Made by a program: the position numbers and the translations under genes
In this document: in pieces, positions 12,093 through 24,685 of the stretch
How the letters are laid out: every line of letters begins with the position of its first letter
Position numbering within the stretch: position 1 is the first letter of the stretch
Notes under the pieces: model-generated
The model's database searches: none
Told to the model about the DNA's origin: nothing
What the model saw: only the letters and a program-made list of their open reading frames with translations
Assembly (NCBI RefSeq): GCF_017591435.1
Contig: NC_059301.1
Location: 32,286,986-32,350,985, forward strand
From: Portunus trituberculatus
Lineage: Eukaryota; Arthropoda; Malacostraca; Decapoda; Portunidae
Direction of reading: 5' to 3'
DNA: 64,000 nucleotides

Positions 12093-12141
12093 ATACCCAG
12101 GCCCTGTAAAATTACAACTAGGTGAATACAACTAGATGAAT

Positions 12142-12171
<30 letters not shown>

Positions 12172-12172
<1 letters not shown>

Positions 12173-12827
12173 GGACTTGGGAGTGACAATGGAAGAAAAT
12201 AATCAACCGGTAAGCCATATTGATAGAATTTTCAGAGAGACATATAATTTGCTAAAGAAAATTGGAGTAGCATTTCACTATATGGACAAGGAAATGATGA
12301 AGAAATTGATAAGTACTAAAATAAGACCTAGATTGGAATATGCAGGAGTTGTGTGGACTCCCCATTAAAAGAAACACATAAGAAAATTAGAGAGACTACA
12401 AAAAATGGCTACAAGAATGGTTCCAGAACTTAAAGGGATGACATATGAGGAGAGACTAAAGGCTATGGATCTACCAACCTTGGAGCAGAGAAGAGAGAGA
12501 GGGGATCTGATACAAGTTTATAAATTGATTAACGGAATGGATGAAGTGGATAATGAGAAACTGATCCTGAGAGAAGAATATGACTTTAGAAGCACAAGAT
12601 CGCATAGTAAGAAACTAAGGAAGGGATGATGTCTGAGAGATGTTAAAAAATTTAGTTTCCCGCAAAGATGTGTTGAGACTTGGAAAAGTTTGAGTGAGGA
12701 AGTGGTGTCAGCAAAGAGTGTACATAGTTTTAAAGAAAAATTAGATAAGTGTAGATATAGAGACGGGACCACACGAGCATAAAGCTCAGGCCCTGTAAAA
12801 CTACAACTAGGTAAATACACACACACA
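12172..12827 (+). mobile_element. Second, 5'-truncated family A copy in tandem
   Basis: Directly after (CA)n at 12143-12170 the family A C-terminal coding part starts again (AFHYMDKEMMKKLI, YAGVVWTPH, LEQRRERGDLI) and ends with the family tail CTACAACTAGGTAAATAC running into (AC)n. It carries stops at 12366 and 12627. The copy therefore landed in, or was primed from, the CA tail of the copy before it. Confidence 0.8.
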
Positions 12828-12867
12828 CACACTTTATTGGTTGTGACAAGCCATCTTGTCTCATATT

Positions 12868-12913
<46 letters not shown>

Positions 12914-12992
12914 TATAAAGACGGGTCATTATGAGCTTGCTTCCCTCCCGTAAACTACAACTAGGTAAATACACACACACACACACACACAC
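12828..12992. repeat. (CA)n tracts, right copy of the flanking duplication and a third family A tail scrap
   Basis: CA repeats (12817-12832), the duplication partner 12839-12870, CA repeats (about 12869-12910), a 65-bp stretch ending CTACAACTAGGTAAATAC (the family A 3' terminus) and CA repeats to 12992. Confidence 0.7.
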
Positions 12993-13281
12993 ACACGGAA
13001 AACTGTCTGCTTTTCACTCCTGCTGGGTTACAAGGTTGCAACTTGGCTTACATCTCATAGCTTTTTTCTTGCCCAGTGAACCAGTCAGAGTATGAAAGAC
13101 AAATCTTATTTTTAATAAACTGTCAAAGCTATGTTCATACATATTTTCTCCTTTTGCTCACATTCTCTTACTTTTGCAATTTGTCACAGCAGTAACTCAG
13201 CCATCCATTTATATTCATAAGAATTTCTAAAGTCAACAAAAGGTGAAAACTACAATATATTTTTTTTCATTTACTATTGAA

Positions 13282-13287
13282 TTTATT
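13282..13287 (-). promoter_or_regulatory. Candidate polyadenylation signal of mRPL14
   Basis: AATAAA on the - strand, 84 bp past the stop codon of the L14 gene. The position suits a short 3' untranslated region. Confidence 0.5.
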
Positions 13288-13370
13288 TACAATTTGTACA
13301 AATTATACTAGCTTATATGTAAATGAAACTATAATTTAACAATAGAAGACATTTGATGGGCTTCCACAAT

Positions 13371-13624
13371 TTATATAAAACGTGTTGCAATTGATAATAT
13401 TTTTGTATAATCTGCACCTTTTGGTCGTGACATATCTGTGAGTTTTTTACGGAGCATTGTTGGAATGGGTACATGTATCCTGGTGCCCAGTGGTGAACCA
13501 TTCTCATCAATGAGCACAATGTTGTTGCTGTCAAATTTTGGCATGAGAGGCTTCTGGTCCTGGTGGCAGCCTGTTAGGATAGCTTGCTTCTTCTGACCCT
13601 TGATGGCAACTAGCACCTTGTCAC
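13371..13624 (-). CDS. mRpL14: Mitochondrial ribosomal protein L14 (uL14m), exon 2
   Basis: On the - strand, after TTTGCAG (AG at 13626-13625), the exon encodes DKVLVAIKGQKKQAILTG, FDSNNIVLIDENGSPLGTR and VPIPTMLRKK, then ends ATRFI and stop. These are the conserved blocks of the uL14 family in its mitochondrial form. The protein sits at the large-subunit interface of the mitochondrial ribosome. Joined in phase 1 to the exon at 37832-37625 it gives a protein of 153 residues, close to the usual mitochondrial L14 length of about 145. No defect is visible, so the gene looks functional in spite of its transposon-packed intron. Confidence 0.95.
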
Positions 13625-14058
13625 CTGCAAACCATTATAAGAAAATTAAAGAATCCAAAAGATACTAGAGTAAAACGAATAATCTATACTTTATAATTAC
13701 ATTAGGAAAATTATACATACAACTTATTAGAATCAGGTCATATGTTTTGGTCACATCAATTCCTCCTCTCTAAAGGTGTCTGCACTATGCCTCGTGCCAT
13801 GCTACATGACACAACATTATTGAAGGAGTTGTGGAGGTAAATGTCCACATTATAGTAGGGGATGCCCAGTGCATTGCGGGGCTAGCCATTAGCATCTAAA
13901 CTACTGAAATGAGTTTAATCATACACTGACGCATTAGTCAACATGTTTTTTTTTTATAATATAGAGTTGAAAAGGAAGAGGGAAGAAAGTAGAAATAAAG
14001 AGGAAAAAGATATGAGAAAAATAAATAAAAAGTGTGTGTGTATATTTACCTAATTATA

Positions 14059-15840
14059 CAGGATGTCCATAAAGTCTTTCCCTGATTAATAGAATTAATA
14101 ACTAAAATTATTGTGGATATGACCATTCAACTTTCACATTCTGTTGAGCAGTTACTAGAATTTCTTTTGTTTGCCTAGACTAGATGCAACTGCGATCACT
14201 TCATCTGCAAGCTGAATCAAATATAGCGGAAATGGTGTTATTGCAGGAGAAAGCCCAGTGTGTGTTATGGAATCACAAAACAAGTTCAGAAATGAGTATC
14301 AACAAGACCCACTAAAAGTTAAAAGCATTAAAGACTAGTATTAAAATTTCACAGAGACTGGAAGTGTTTAAGACCATAATAGGTGCTGTAGACCACTGTT
14401 CTCCTAAATCTATTAATAGTGGTGTTCCTCAGGGTTCTGTCCTGTCACCCACTCTCTTTCTATTATTCACTACTGATCCTAACCAAACTTCTTGCCCTAT
14501 CCACTCCTACACTGAAACCACCCTACATCTTTTCACATCCTTTCAGAGACGTCCAACCCTTCAGGAAGTCAACAGATCATGCAGGAATGCCACAGAATGC
14601 CTAACTTCAGATCTTTCTAAGATTTCTGATTGGAGCAGAGAAAATCTAGTAGTTTTCAATGCCTTAAAAACTCAATTCCACCATCTATCAACTCAACACA
14701 ACCTTTCAGACAACTATTCCCCTCTTCTTTAATGACACTCAATTGTCTCTTATTTCTACACTGAATATCCTCGGTCTGTCCTTTACTCATAATCTTACTG
14801 GAAACTTCACATCTCATCTCTTGCTAAAACAGATTCTATGAAGTTAGGCAACCTGAGGCATCTCTGCCAGTTTTTCTCACCCCTCCAACTGCTTACTTTA
14901 TTCACCCCTGTATGGAGTACTCATCGCATGTTTGAGGGGGGGGGGGTTCCACTCACACAGTTTTATTAAATAGGGTGGAATTAAAAGGTTTTCATCTCAT
15001 CGATTCTCCTCCTCTGACTGACTGTTTTCAGCCTCTCTCACCAGCAAAATACTGCATCTCTTTCTATCTTTTATTGCTATTTTCATGCTAACTGTTCTAC
15101 TGATCTTGCTAACTGGATGCCTCCCCTCCTCCTGCTGCCTCACTGCACAAGTCTTTCTTCTTCATCTCATCCCTGTTCTGTCCAACTCTCTAATGCAAGA
15201 GATAACCAGTACTCTCAATCATTCATACCTTTCATTGGTAAACTCTGGAACTCCCTATCTGCTTTTGTATTTCCACCTTCCTACGACTTGTCTTCTTTTA
15301 AGAAGGAAATATCCAGACATTTGCTCCCTAATTTTGGCTAACGCTTTTCTTTCCTCTAGAGAACCAGCACCCGTGTGTGCCTTTTTTTTTTTTTTTTTTT
15401 TTTTGCCCTTGGCTGGCCCTCTCTCCTACATATAATAATAAAAAAAAAGTTTGAATGATGCATCTGTTGATGCTGTGTGCAATGCCTTCCAGCACAGTCA
15501 CCACGTTCACCAGACATTACCTCTCGATTTTTTCTTATGGGGTTATATGAAGGATAAAGTGTACAGTACACCAGTACCTAATGTTGAGACCTTAAAGCAA
15601 GGATAACAGCAGCTCTAGCAACAGTAACTATGGAGATGTTGGAGAATGCATTGACGTGAGACAGAATTTTGCTTAGACATACTCTGGGCAACAAAGGGGG
15701 CACATGTTGAAATTTATGAATAATGTAAAAAAAAAAACTTGTCATTGTTGTTGAAATTAAAGAAAACCGTATACCTCTACCTAACATGATTTGCATGTAA
15801 TAAAGATCTGAAATCCAGGAAAGACTTTATGGACACCCTG
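14059..15840 (+). mobile_element. Tc1/mariner-type transposon, internally deleted and carrying a nested retrotransposon
   Basis: The inverted termini are CAGGATGTCCATAAAGTCTT (left) and CAGGGTGTCCATAAAGTCTT (right, reversed), flanked by TA at 14057-14058 and 15841-15842. The left interior (14231-14370) holds the N-terminal helix-turn-helix coding part of a mariner-like transposase (MVLLQEKAQCVLWNH, then a frameshift). The right interior holds a short in-family piece (SVDAVCNAF, about 15465), then PDIT...FFLMG and VETLKARITAALATV of the C-terminal catalytic part. The middle of the transposase is deleted. The host site is the 3' region of the family A copy. Confidence 0.85.
14371..15449 (+). 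mobile_element. 5'-truncated family B non-LTR retrotransposon inside the mariner
   Basis: It reads SGVPQGSVLSPTLFLLF (palm B), a degenerate palm C where HSYTETTLH replaces the usual HSYADDTTLH, SDWSRENLVVFNA, and a C-terminal block with FIPFIGKLWNSLSAFVFPPS. The 3' region has a T run followed by GCCCTTGGCTGGCC and ends in A8. It shares this whole architecture with the copy at 17441-19386. Several frameshifts are present. Confidence 0.8.
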
Positions 15841-16022
15841 TATATTACAGGCTTCAAGTGAGGCTCATAGTGACCTGCTTCCATATTTACTTCTATCCAA
15901 CTTTTCCTTAAATTTATGCACACTTTTTCCTGCTACAATCTCTTCACTCAATCCATTCCAGATGTCCACCATCCTATGTGAAAAACTAAACTTTTTAATG
16001 TTCCTGAAACACTGACTTTTAA

Positions 16023-16748
<726 letters not shown>

Positions 16749-17440
16749 TTAATGATCTTTCAGTGTCCTCTTGTTCATCTATCTTCATCCACCATTAGCG
16801 ATACCAGATCTTTTCTATCTTTTCTATATGGCTTACCAACTTATACATCCTGTCTATCCTTCAAAACTGGTAGCTCCATTACCTTCAATCTTTCTTCATT
16901 GGGAAGATCCTATATTTCTGGCACTATCTTTGTAGCAGTCCTTTGGATTCTTTCCAGTTTCCTCATGTCCTTAATGTATGGTGACCGCACCACTGCTGCA
17001 TATTCTAGTCTAGGTCTTATCATAGTGGTTATGATCTTTTCCATCATACTCCTATCCATGTAACTCAATGCAACACTGATACTTGTTGAGTGTCTTATAT
17101 GTTGAGGCAAATAACCCATTTATGTGTCTTTATGGAGTCAGGGTGTCTTATATAATCACTCCCAAGTCATTCTCTTCTCTGTTTTTCATTATAACCTCTT
17201 ATCCCATTTTGTATTCCCATGTAGGTCTTCTATTACTTTTACTTATTTCCATAATGTGGCATTTCCTGGTATTAAATTCTAATTTCCACTTTTGGCTCCA
17301 TTCTAAGATTCTATCAATATCTTTCTGCAATTCCATTCATTACACCTTGTACCTTATTACTCTCAAGAGTTCTACATCATCTTCAAACAAATTTATGTAG
17401 CTACTGAAGCCCTCTTGTATATCATTAACATATATACTTG

Positions 17441-19386
17441 AGCCTTCCATCCCCTGAATCTCATGCACTTTATATTTCTGCCCAGAACCATGCCAAATCT
17501 GTTCTTCAACTTGCCACACTCTTTCATAAACAGAAAATGTCAAAATCTTTCAAACTCCAACTCCCCTCGAGACTTCTGGTATCTAGCCAAAAGCATCTCC
17601 AAAAACTTCACTTCTTCATCTTTCCTTCCTTTAATTCATCCTGATGGCACAACTGCCATCACGTCTGTCTCTAAGGCTCAACTCCTCTCTCAAACCTTTG
17701 CTAACAACTCCACCTTGGATAATTCAGGGTTTCTCCCTCCTTCTCCTCCTCCCTCTTGACTATTTCATACCTAAAATTAAAGTTCTTCGTAATGATGTTT
17801 TCCATGCCCTCGCTGACCTAAACCTTCGGAAGGCTTATGGACCCAGTGGGGACCCTCCAATTCTTCTCAAAAACTGTGCTTTCATGCTTGCACCTTGTCT
17901 AGCCAAACTCTTTCAACTATGTCTATCGACTTCTACCTTTCCTTCATGCTGGAAGTTTGCCTACATTCAGACTGTTCTTAAAAAAGGTGACTTCGAATCC
18001 TTCAAACTACCACCCTATGTTTTAATTTCTTGCTTATCTAAAGTTTTTTATCTATCCTCAATAGGAAGATTATTAAACATCTGTCACTTCACAATCTTCT
18101 CTCTGATCACCAGTATAGCTTCCGTCAAGGTGGCTCTACTGTGATCTCACTTTCCTTACTGAGTCTTGGTCATCTTTTACACATTTAAAGAAACTTTTGC
18201 TGTTGCATTAGACATATCAAAACCTTTTGATAGAATCTGGCACAAAGCTTTGATTTCAAAACTGCCTTCCTACAGTTTCTATCCTTCTCTGCAATTTTAT
18301 CTCAAATTTCCTTTCTGACCATTCTATTACAGCCATGGTAGACAACCACTGTTCTTCTCCTAAATCTATTAACAGTGGTGTTCCTCAGGGTTCTGTCCTG
18401 TCACCCACTCTCTTTCTATTATTCATTAATGATCTTCTTAACCAAACTTCTTACTCTATCCACTCCTACGCTGATGATACCACCCAACATATTTCCATGT
18501 CCTTTCAGAGACGTCCAACCCTTCAGGAGGTCAACAGATCATGCAGGGATACCACAGAACACCTGACTTCTGATCTTTCTATGATTTCTGATTGGACCAG
18601 AGAAAACTTAGTAGTTTTCAATGCCTCAAAAATTAAATTCCTCCATCTATCAACTCGACACAATCTTCCAGACAACTATCCCCTCTCCTTCAATGACACT
18701 CAGCTCTCCCCATCTTCTACATTGAATATTCTTGGTCTGTCCTTTACTCATAATCTAAACTGAAAACTTCACATCTCATCTCTTGCTAAAACAGCTTCTA
18801 TGAAGTTGAGCGTTCTGAGGCATCTCCACAAAGTTTTCTTGCCCCTCCAACTGGCACCTCTGTACAAGGGCTTTATCCATTCTTGTATGGAGTACTCTTC
18901 ACATGTTTGGGGTGTTTCCACTCACACTCATCAACTCCTCTCCACTGACTGACTGACTGACTGACTGTTTTCAGTCTTTTTCTCACTGCCAGAATGTTAC
19001 ATCTCTTGCCATCTTTTGTTGCTATTTTCATGCTAACTGCTCTACTGATCTTGCTAACTGCATGCCTCCCCTTTTCATGCAGGCTCGCTGCAAAAGGCTT
19101 TGTTCTTCCTCTCGCCCTTATTATGTCGAACTCCCTAATACAAGAGTTAATCAGGTACTCTCAATCATTCATACCTTTCCCTGGTAAACTCTGGAACTCC
19201 CTGCCTGCTTCTGTATTTCCATCTTCCTGCGACTTGATTTCTGTTAAGATGGAGATTTCAGGACATTTGTCCCTGAATTCTGGATAACTCATATGAACTT
19301 TAAGTGAAGTGGCATCCTAGTGAGCCTTTTTTTTTCCAATTTTGATGCCCTTGGCCAGTTTCTCTTGCATGAAAAAAAAAAAAAAA
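17441..19386 (+). mobile_element. Family B non-LTR retrotransposon with poly(A) and 5-bp target duplication
   Basis: The 1.95-kb copy is bounded by ACTTG at 17436-17440 and 19387-19391. It is 5'-truncated and starts in the region between endonuclease and RT (about 17463-17759). It then shows DLNLRKAYGPSGDPPILLKN (about 17815), palm B SGVPQGSVLSPTLFLLFIND (about 18370), palm C HSYADDTT (about 18465), SDWTRENLVVFNAS and the C-terminal FIPFPGKLWNSLPASVFP. The 3' region matches the other family B copy (GCCCTTGGCCAG) and ends in A17. Multiple frameshifts. Confidence 0.85.
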
Positions 19387-19840
19387 ACTTGGAATATAAT
19401 TGGTGCCAGCACTGAACCCTGTGGTATGCCACTAATAACTGTGCTCCAACTTGATGGGGTGTCTCTTATCATTGTCCTCATTTTCCTTTCAATTAAGTAG
19501 TCTGTCATTCAGTTTAAGATACTTACCTGTATTCCTCCAATGTGTTCTATTTTCCATTGGAGTCTTCTATATGGTACTCTGTCAAAAGTATTTTTTAATA
19601 TCTAAATTAACCATGTCAACTCATCCATCTCTCCCTTGTACATTATCTATTACACTTGTATAAAAGCTTAGTCAATTTCTTATGCATGATCTTCCTTTCC
19701 TAAAACCAAATTAGGAGTTATTTATCATTTCATTTTCCTCCAGATATTCTAACCATTTTTCTTTAATTACCATTTCACAGATGCAACACTAGTCAGTGAC
19801 ACTGGTCTTTAATTTAGGGGCTCAGTCTTTTTCCTCCTTT

Positions 19841-19975
19841 GTATATCAGGACTATATTTGCTCTTTTCCATTCCCTTGGTACTTTGTATATCAGGACTAT
19901 ATTTGCTCTTTTCCATTCCTTTGGTACTTTGTATATCAGGACTATATTTGCTCTTTTCCATTCCCTTGGTATCTT
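19841..19975 (-). repeat. In-frame 45-bp triplication inside the RT
   Basis: A 45-bp unit starts at 19841, 19886 and 19931. On the - strand it encodes a 15-residue unit (VPREWKRANIVLIYK) three times, differing by single bases. Other family A copies have this RT block once. Confidence 0.9.
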
Positions 19976-20639
19976 CCCTTCCATTAAAGAGCTGTTGATC
20001 AAATTCCAAATTGTTTCCCCCAGTTGTTCTCTACATTTTCTGTGCCCATCCTGACACTCCATCTGGCCCCATTGCCTTTTTTTACATCCACTTTTCTAGT
20101 AATTTGCAAATTTTTTGTTTATCCAACACATTTCTTAATTCTTCCTGCATCACTTGGTTGTTTGATTCTATGAAATCTCCTTTATTAAATACTGATTTAA
20201 AGTTCTCATTCATAAATTCCTCTTCACATCTCTTCACTACATATCTTGCAAAATTTCTCTCCTCCCTTTTTAATCTAACATATTCATTTCATGCCTCTTT
20301 ATACTGCTTCCTATTTTTTTTATTTTCTGCATCTTTAATTTTTTCAAAACTGCATCCTTACACTTCTAAGCTTTTGCACATGTAAAATTATATAAAGTAG
20401 GTTTACTCTCTTTTATTCTGTATTCAGGAGCATATATCCTTACCCTCCCCTCTAGGAATATTTCATACTTCTCTTGGATTATCTTGCCTTGCTTGCATAG
20501 TTTCCTTCCAATCAATACTGCCAAAGTAATTTCTTAATCCTTCAAAATTTGTCTTGGCATGATTCAGTCTTTTATTTGTATCTCTCATTACACTTCAAAA
20601 TTTCCTGATCCTCTAATTCAATTTCTAGAAACACATGAT

Positions 20640-20696
20640 CCGCTTAACGAAGGTTTTTTTAGGAGCGTAACCCCTTCATTAAGCAGGGGTTGCCTG
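20640..20696. mobile_element. End fragment of a T2-type pogo-like element
   Basis: The right end is CATTAAGCAGGGGTTGCCTG, the reverse of the T2 terminus CAGGCAACCC. Only about 57 bp remain, abutting the family A copy on the left and a TA tract on the right. Confidence 0.55.
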
Positions 20697-20706
20697 TATG
20701 TATGTA

Positions 20707-21257
<551 letters not shown>

Positions 21258-21331
21258 TACAGTGGAGACTCAATATTTGAACGCCTTAATAGTCAAACTA
21301 TTCAATACTCAAACGCAAAAGTTCAATTTAA

Positions 21332-22220
21332 CCCGTAAAGTCCGACGCCTTAAATAGGGCTGCATTGCACACTTCCGACAGTCCTTAAATGGGGCAGCTA
21401 CTTTGAGCGCTAATAAAAACCGCGCTAGCATTGGTAGCGCTGCTATATTTGGTCATGATGTATGCCTATGGTAGTACTGTCGGCTCCCAGGAAGCACACC
21501 GCTCTAGCCGGCTTTTTTTTTTTTTTTTTTTTTAAAGTGGGGTGAAGAGAGGAGGTAGCTAGCTGAAGAGAAAGTGGGTGGGAAGAGAAGGGGTGAAGGA
21601 AAGTAAGAGAGAGATAGATGGTGGGCTTGACCACCTTGCTAATTTTAGGCTCTAGCCAGCTAGTCTCCGCAAATTTCTGTGAGGTGCGTGAGCGTCGTGT
21701 CGGTGATAATTATTTACGTATTTACGTATTTACTTATTTAAGGAACTATTATTTACAACTATGGCTACTGGTGCTAAGAGGAAGCTAAAGTTTAGTGATA
21801 AAAGTGATAGACAAGGCGGGACAAGACGGAAAGTGCACAGGTTGGAGGTAGATCCCGACCCGCTATTGTGACAACATCGTCACCCACGCTTGATAAAACA
21901 TACGTAACTATAATCAGCCAATATGAGTGAAAACACGAAAAACATGTGAAAACACATAAAAACATGAGCAGTGCCTTACATTATGTAAGAATACACATAA
22001 AACCACCTCCCCCGAGTTGCCGCTACCACAATCTTCTCCAATTATCGGTTATTATTCTGAGACAACCATAGTGAGTAGAGCAATAAAAACTTGTAGGATG
22101 ATGCATTGTCATGTCTACTAACAGTAGATTTTTTTCCAGAGTAATTTATAAGAGTTGATTTTTTTATGATAATTGCGGTAATGGGAGGGTGCGAATTTTG
22201 CGGCCATCGGTCTTAGCAGG
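21332..22220. mobile_element. piggyBac-like non-autonomous element with TTAA duplication
   Basis: TTAA lies at 21328-21331 and 22221-22224. The ends CCCGTAAAGTCCGA and (reversed) CCTGCTAAGACCGA are inverted. Inside are a poly(T) run (21515-21531), AGCGCT palindromes near 21400-21450, and a short ATG frame at 21761 that opens MATGAKRKLKFSDKSD and then stops, possibly a remnant protein start. Confidence 0.7.
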
Positions 22221-23294
22221 TTAATACTTGAAAATATTCTTGATAGTCGAACATCCACACACGTGATTGTAAACAAAGGCTCCCTGGCCTCTCCCTCTGC
22301 CCTCTGCCAGTTACGCTGCTGCCGTCATCAGAATAACATTTTCATGTTTTCTGTATGTAGTTTTTTTTATTTGTAAATTTACACTAACACCAAAAGCTTG
22401 TCGGTCGTAAAAATATCTGGTAATCGAATGGCCGCACACATGGTTGTAAACAAAGCTCTTTCCTCTCCCTCCCTGCCACCATCATTGTCCCATTCTGATA
22501 CAAGTAATACTGGTATTCTGGTATACTGGGGATCCTCGCAATTCGACAGGGTTAGGACGATTTTACATCAGTCGAATCAGTGTTTATTCGAATTGTGAAT
22601 AAATTTTTCCCATAAGATACCTAAGAATCAGGGGAGATAGGGACCAAACTCCAGCCTAGACCCCCCAAAACATCACTATAACCTCTAAAAAACACTAATC
22701 TAGACTAAATCAGTACAAGCAACCCCCGTTTAACGAACGGGTCACGTTCCTAAAAAAACATTCGTTAAGCGAATTTTCGTTATGCGTACCAATTATAACA
22801 AGTTTGACCCCTGACTTGAACTTCCATTGAGAGTAAACAAAGCGAGAGTGCATCATAGTACAGTAAAAGGTTTAATGAAAGTCAAAATTATGAAGTTAAA
22901 CATTTAAGCAGTTTAATTTAAGACTAAGTCATTATAAAGTACACTAAAGTATGTATGTAAGTAACTTTATAATGCTGATGATCCCAAATTAATGAAGGGA
23001 GGGAGAGTGGAGCGGGAAAGACGCTAGCTGGCAACCTGTGGAATGCAAACAATGGGCGTATCATTGTACCGCATACAAAACTTATGTACCACATTTCCAC
23101 AAGGCTTTCCATTTTATCCATTCCAGAGTCACAAGTTAAGTGGTTCTTTTAGCTTGCAAGGAAGATATTGTCTCACCAGCCTTCTTATTCTTAATTCAGT
23201 CTGCTGACTAGAAAATAGTAGAGACACTAGATGGAGTCAAGCCATGGTGGTGAGCAATACTATTAGTTTTCTCGCCTCTCTTGTGTCTGTGAAT

Positions 23295-24685
23295 CACTGG
23301 TCAACAACAAATTTGTTGTCTGCGTTTTTTCAGGTGATTTAGACGGAATCTGATGCGCTGAATCCAAAAATCACATTGGTTTTGCTCAATCAGGTCAAGT
23401 TTTTAAGCAATGGCCACATGTCGTTTTCTTCGTTTTTGTTCACATGTACGCATGTGTGGAGCATTTTAGAAGAAGTTGGTGGGGGTAAAATGCCATGTCG
23501 AATAATTGTTTTGATTGGATATGATTATTTTAATGACAAGAAGTATTCAGGTCAGATAGTTCTGGGTGATTATGTCGAAAAGGGATCAGTTTGAAGTCAT
23601 AAAACCTCGAAATCTTCCAAAAAATTGGTGCGGCAAAGTATAAAGTTGGTGGATCAAAACTAAGTTAAGTGTGTGTTTGCTCGAAAAAGGACTGGCCTGT
23701 GCGGGAGGAATTGGTGCCTTGCAAAGAAAGTAACGTCATCAACGATCCTCTGGTGGACAGAAACAGAATACTCTTCCCACCGCTGCACATCAAGCTCGGC
23801 TTAATCAAGCAGTTTACCAAGGCTCTGGACAAGGATGGTGACTGCTTCACTTACTTGTGCCAGGCTTTTCCAGGATTGACCATGGAGAAGTTGAAAGCTG
23901 GCATATTTGACGGTCCTCAGATCCGTCAGCTCATCAGAGATCCAGAGTTCGAAAACTCAATGAGCAGTGGAACTGGAAGCGTGGAAGGCATTTGTTCTGG
24001 TAGTGAAGAACTTTCTTGGCAACAATAAGGCCAGAAACTACGCAGAACTTGTCAACAACATGCTGACTGCTTTCAGAAACCTGGGCTGCAACATGAGCGT
24101 CAAGATGCACTACCTATTTTCACATATGGACCGGTTTCCTGAGAACCTGGGTTCAATGAGTGGCGAGCAGGGGAGAGATTCCATCAGGACATGAAAGAGA
24201 TGGAGACCAGGTATCAGGGTCGCTGGGACGCAGTCATGATGGCTGACTACTGCTGGACTCTGAAGAGAGACCTCACTGCCGCTGAGCATTCCAGGAGTTC
24301 AAGAAAGCGGAAGTTCAAGCCCTGAAGTTTGAAAAATGGTGAAGCAACATGCAATTTACGTGTACTTACCTTTATCAATGCCCACCATTCAGTTTACAGT
24401 AATCGATGTTTCTATCAGGTAATCAATATATGTTGTTGGAAAAACATTTTTTTCTCTTAAAAACATAATTAGGATGATATGTCTTGACAAAAATCAGCTG
24501 ATAATGCCACAATAGTGTAATCGATTTTATCTCAAGATCATATTTTTTTCAAATCAGCTTAGCACAAAAACCTGACCTGATGGAGAGAAACGGATGCCAT
24601 TTCCTGATTCAGCAGTGCAAAAATACCCTAAATCAGTTGTAGAAATCTAGACAACATTCAAAAAGTGAAAAATTGTTGCCCAGTG
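23295..24685 (+). mobile_element. DNA transposon with CACTGG...CAACAA inverted ends
   Basis: The left end is CACTGGTCAACAACAAATTT; the right end, reversed, is CACTGGGCAACAATTTTTCA. The boundaries are confirmed by the uninterrupted T2 copy. The target duplication is unclear (at most 1-3 bp). It holds a decayed gene (23675-24325). Confidence 0.65.
23675..24325 (+). pseudogene. Decayed C-terminal part of a multi-copy arthropod transposon-associated protein
   Basis: The frame begins SKKDWPVREELVP and continues PPLHIKLGLIKQFTKALDKD and GIFDGPQIRQLI. A frameshift near 23962 leads to EAWKAFVLVVKNFLGNNKA, LGCNMSVKMHYLFSHMDRFP and ENLG. A second frameshift near 24165 leads to RFHQDMKEMETRYQGRWDAV and ADYCWTLKRD, ending KRKFKP and stop at 24325. 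I recognise these signatures as those of an uncharacterised protein found in many copies in arthropods and cnidarians. No catalytic motif can be assigned. The N-terminal part is missing. Confidence 0.6.

Larger units (their letters stand above)
7109..12144 (+). mobile_element. Near full-length family A non-LTR retrotransposon, interrupted by a piggyBac-like element
   Basis: Reading order: 5' region (7109-7449), coiled-coil N-terminal protein, apurinic-type endonuclease, reverse transcriptase, and a 3' region ending CAACTAGGTGAATACAACTAG before (CA)n. Removing the 796-bp insert (element plus one TTAA) leaves about 4.24 kb. The coding part is broken by one frameshift near 8150, a TAG at 8709-8711, a TAG near 10852, a frameshift near 10955 and a stop near 11690. 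The clade is not certain; the RT and C-terminal blocks resemble CR1/Jockey-type elements. The copy is flanked by (CA)n on both sides and by a long duplication. Confidence 0.85.

Noticed and set aside
19841..19975. Possible CRISPR-like direct repeats
   Set aside because: The 45-bp units are directly adjacent with no spacers and encode an RT block; the genome is eukaryotic.
23376..23594. 72-codon frame just upstream of the CACTG element gene
   Set aside because: It does not match the expected N-terminal part of that protein and lacks any motif; probably non-coding element sequence.
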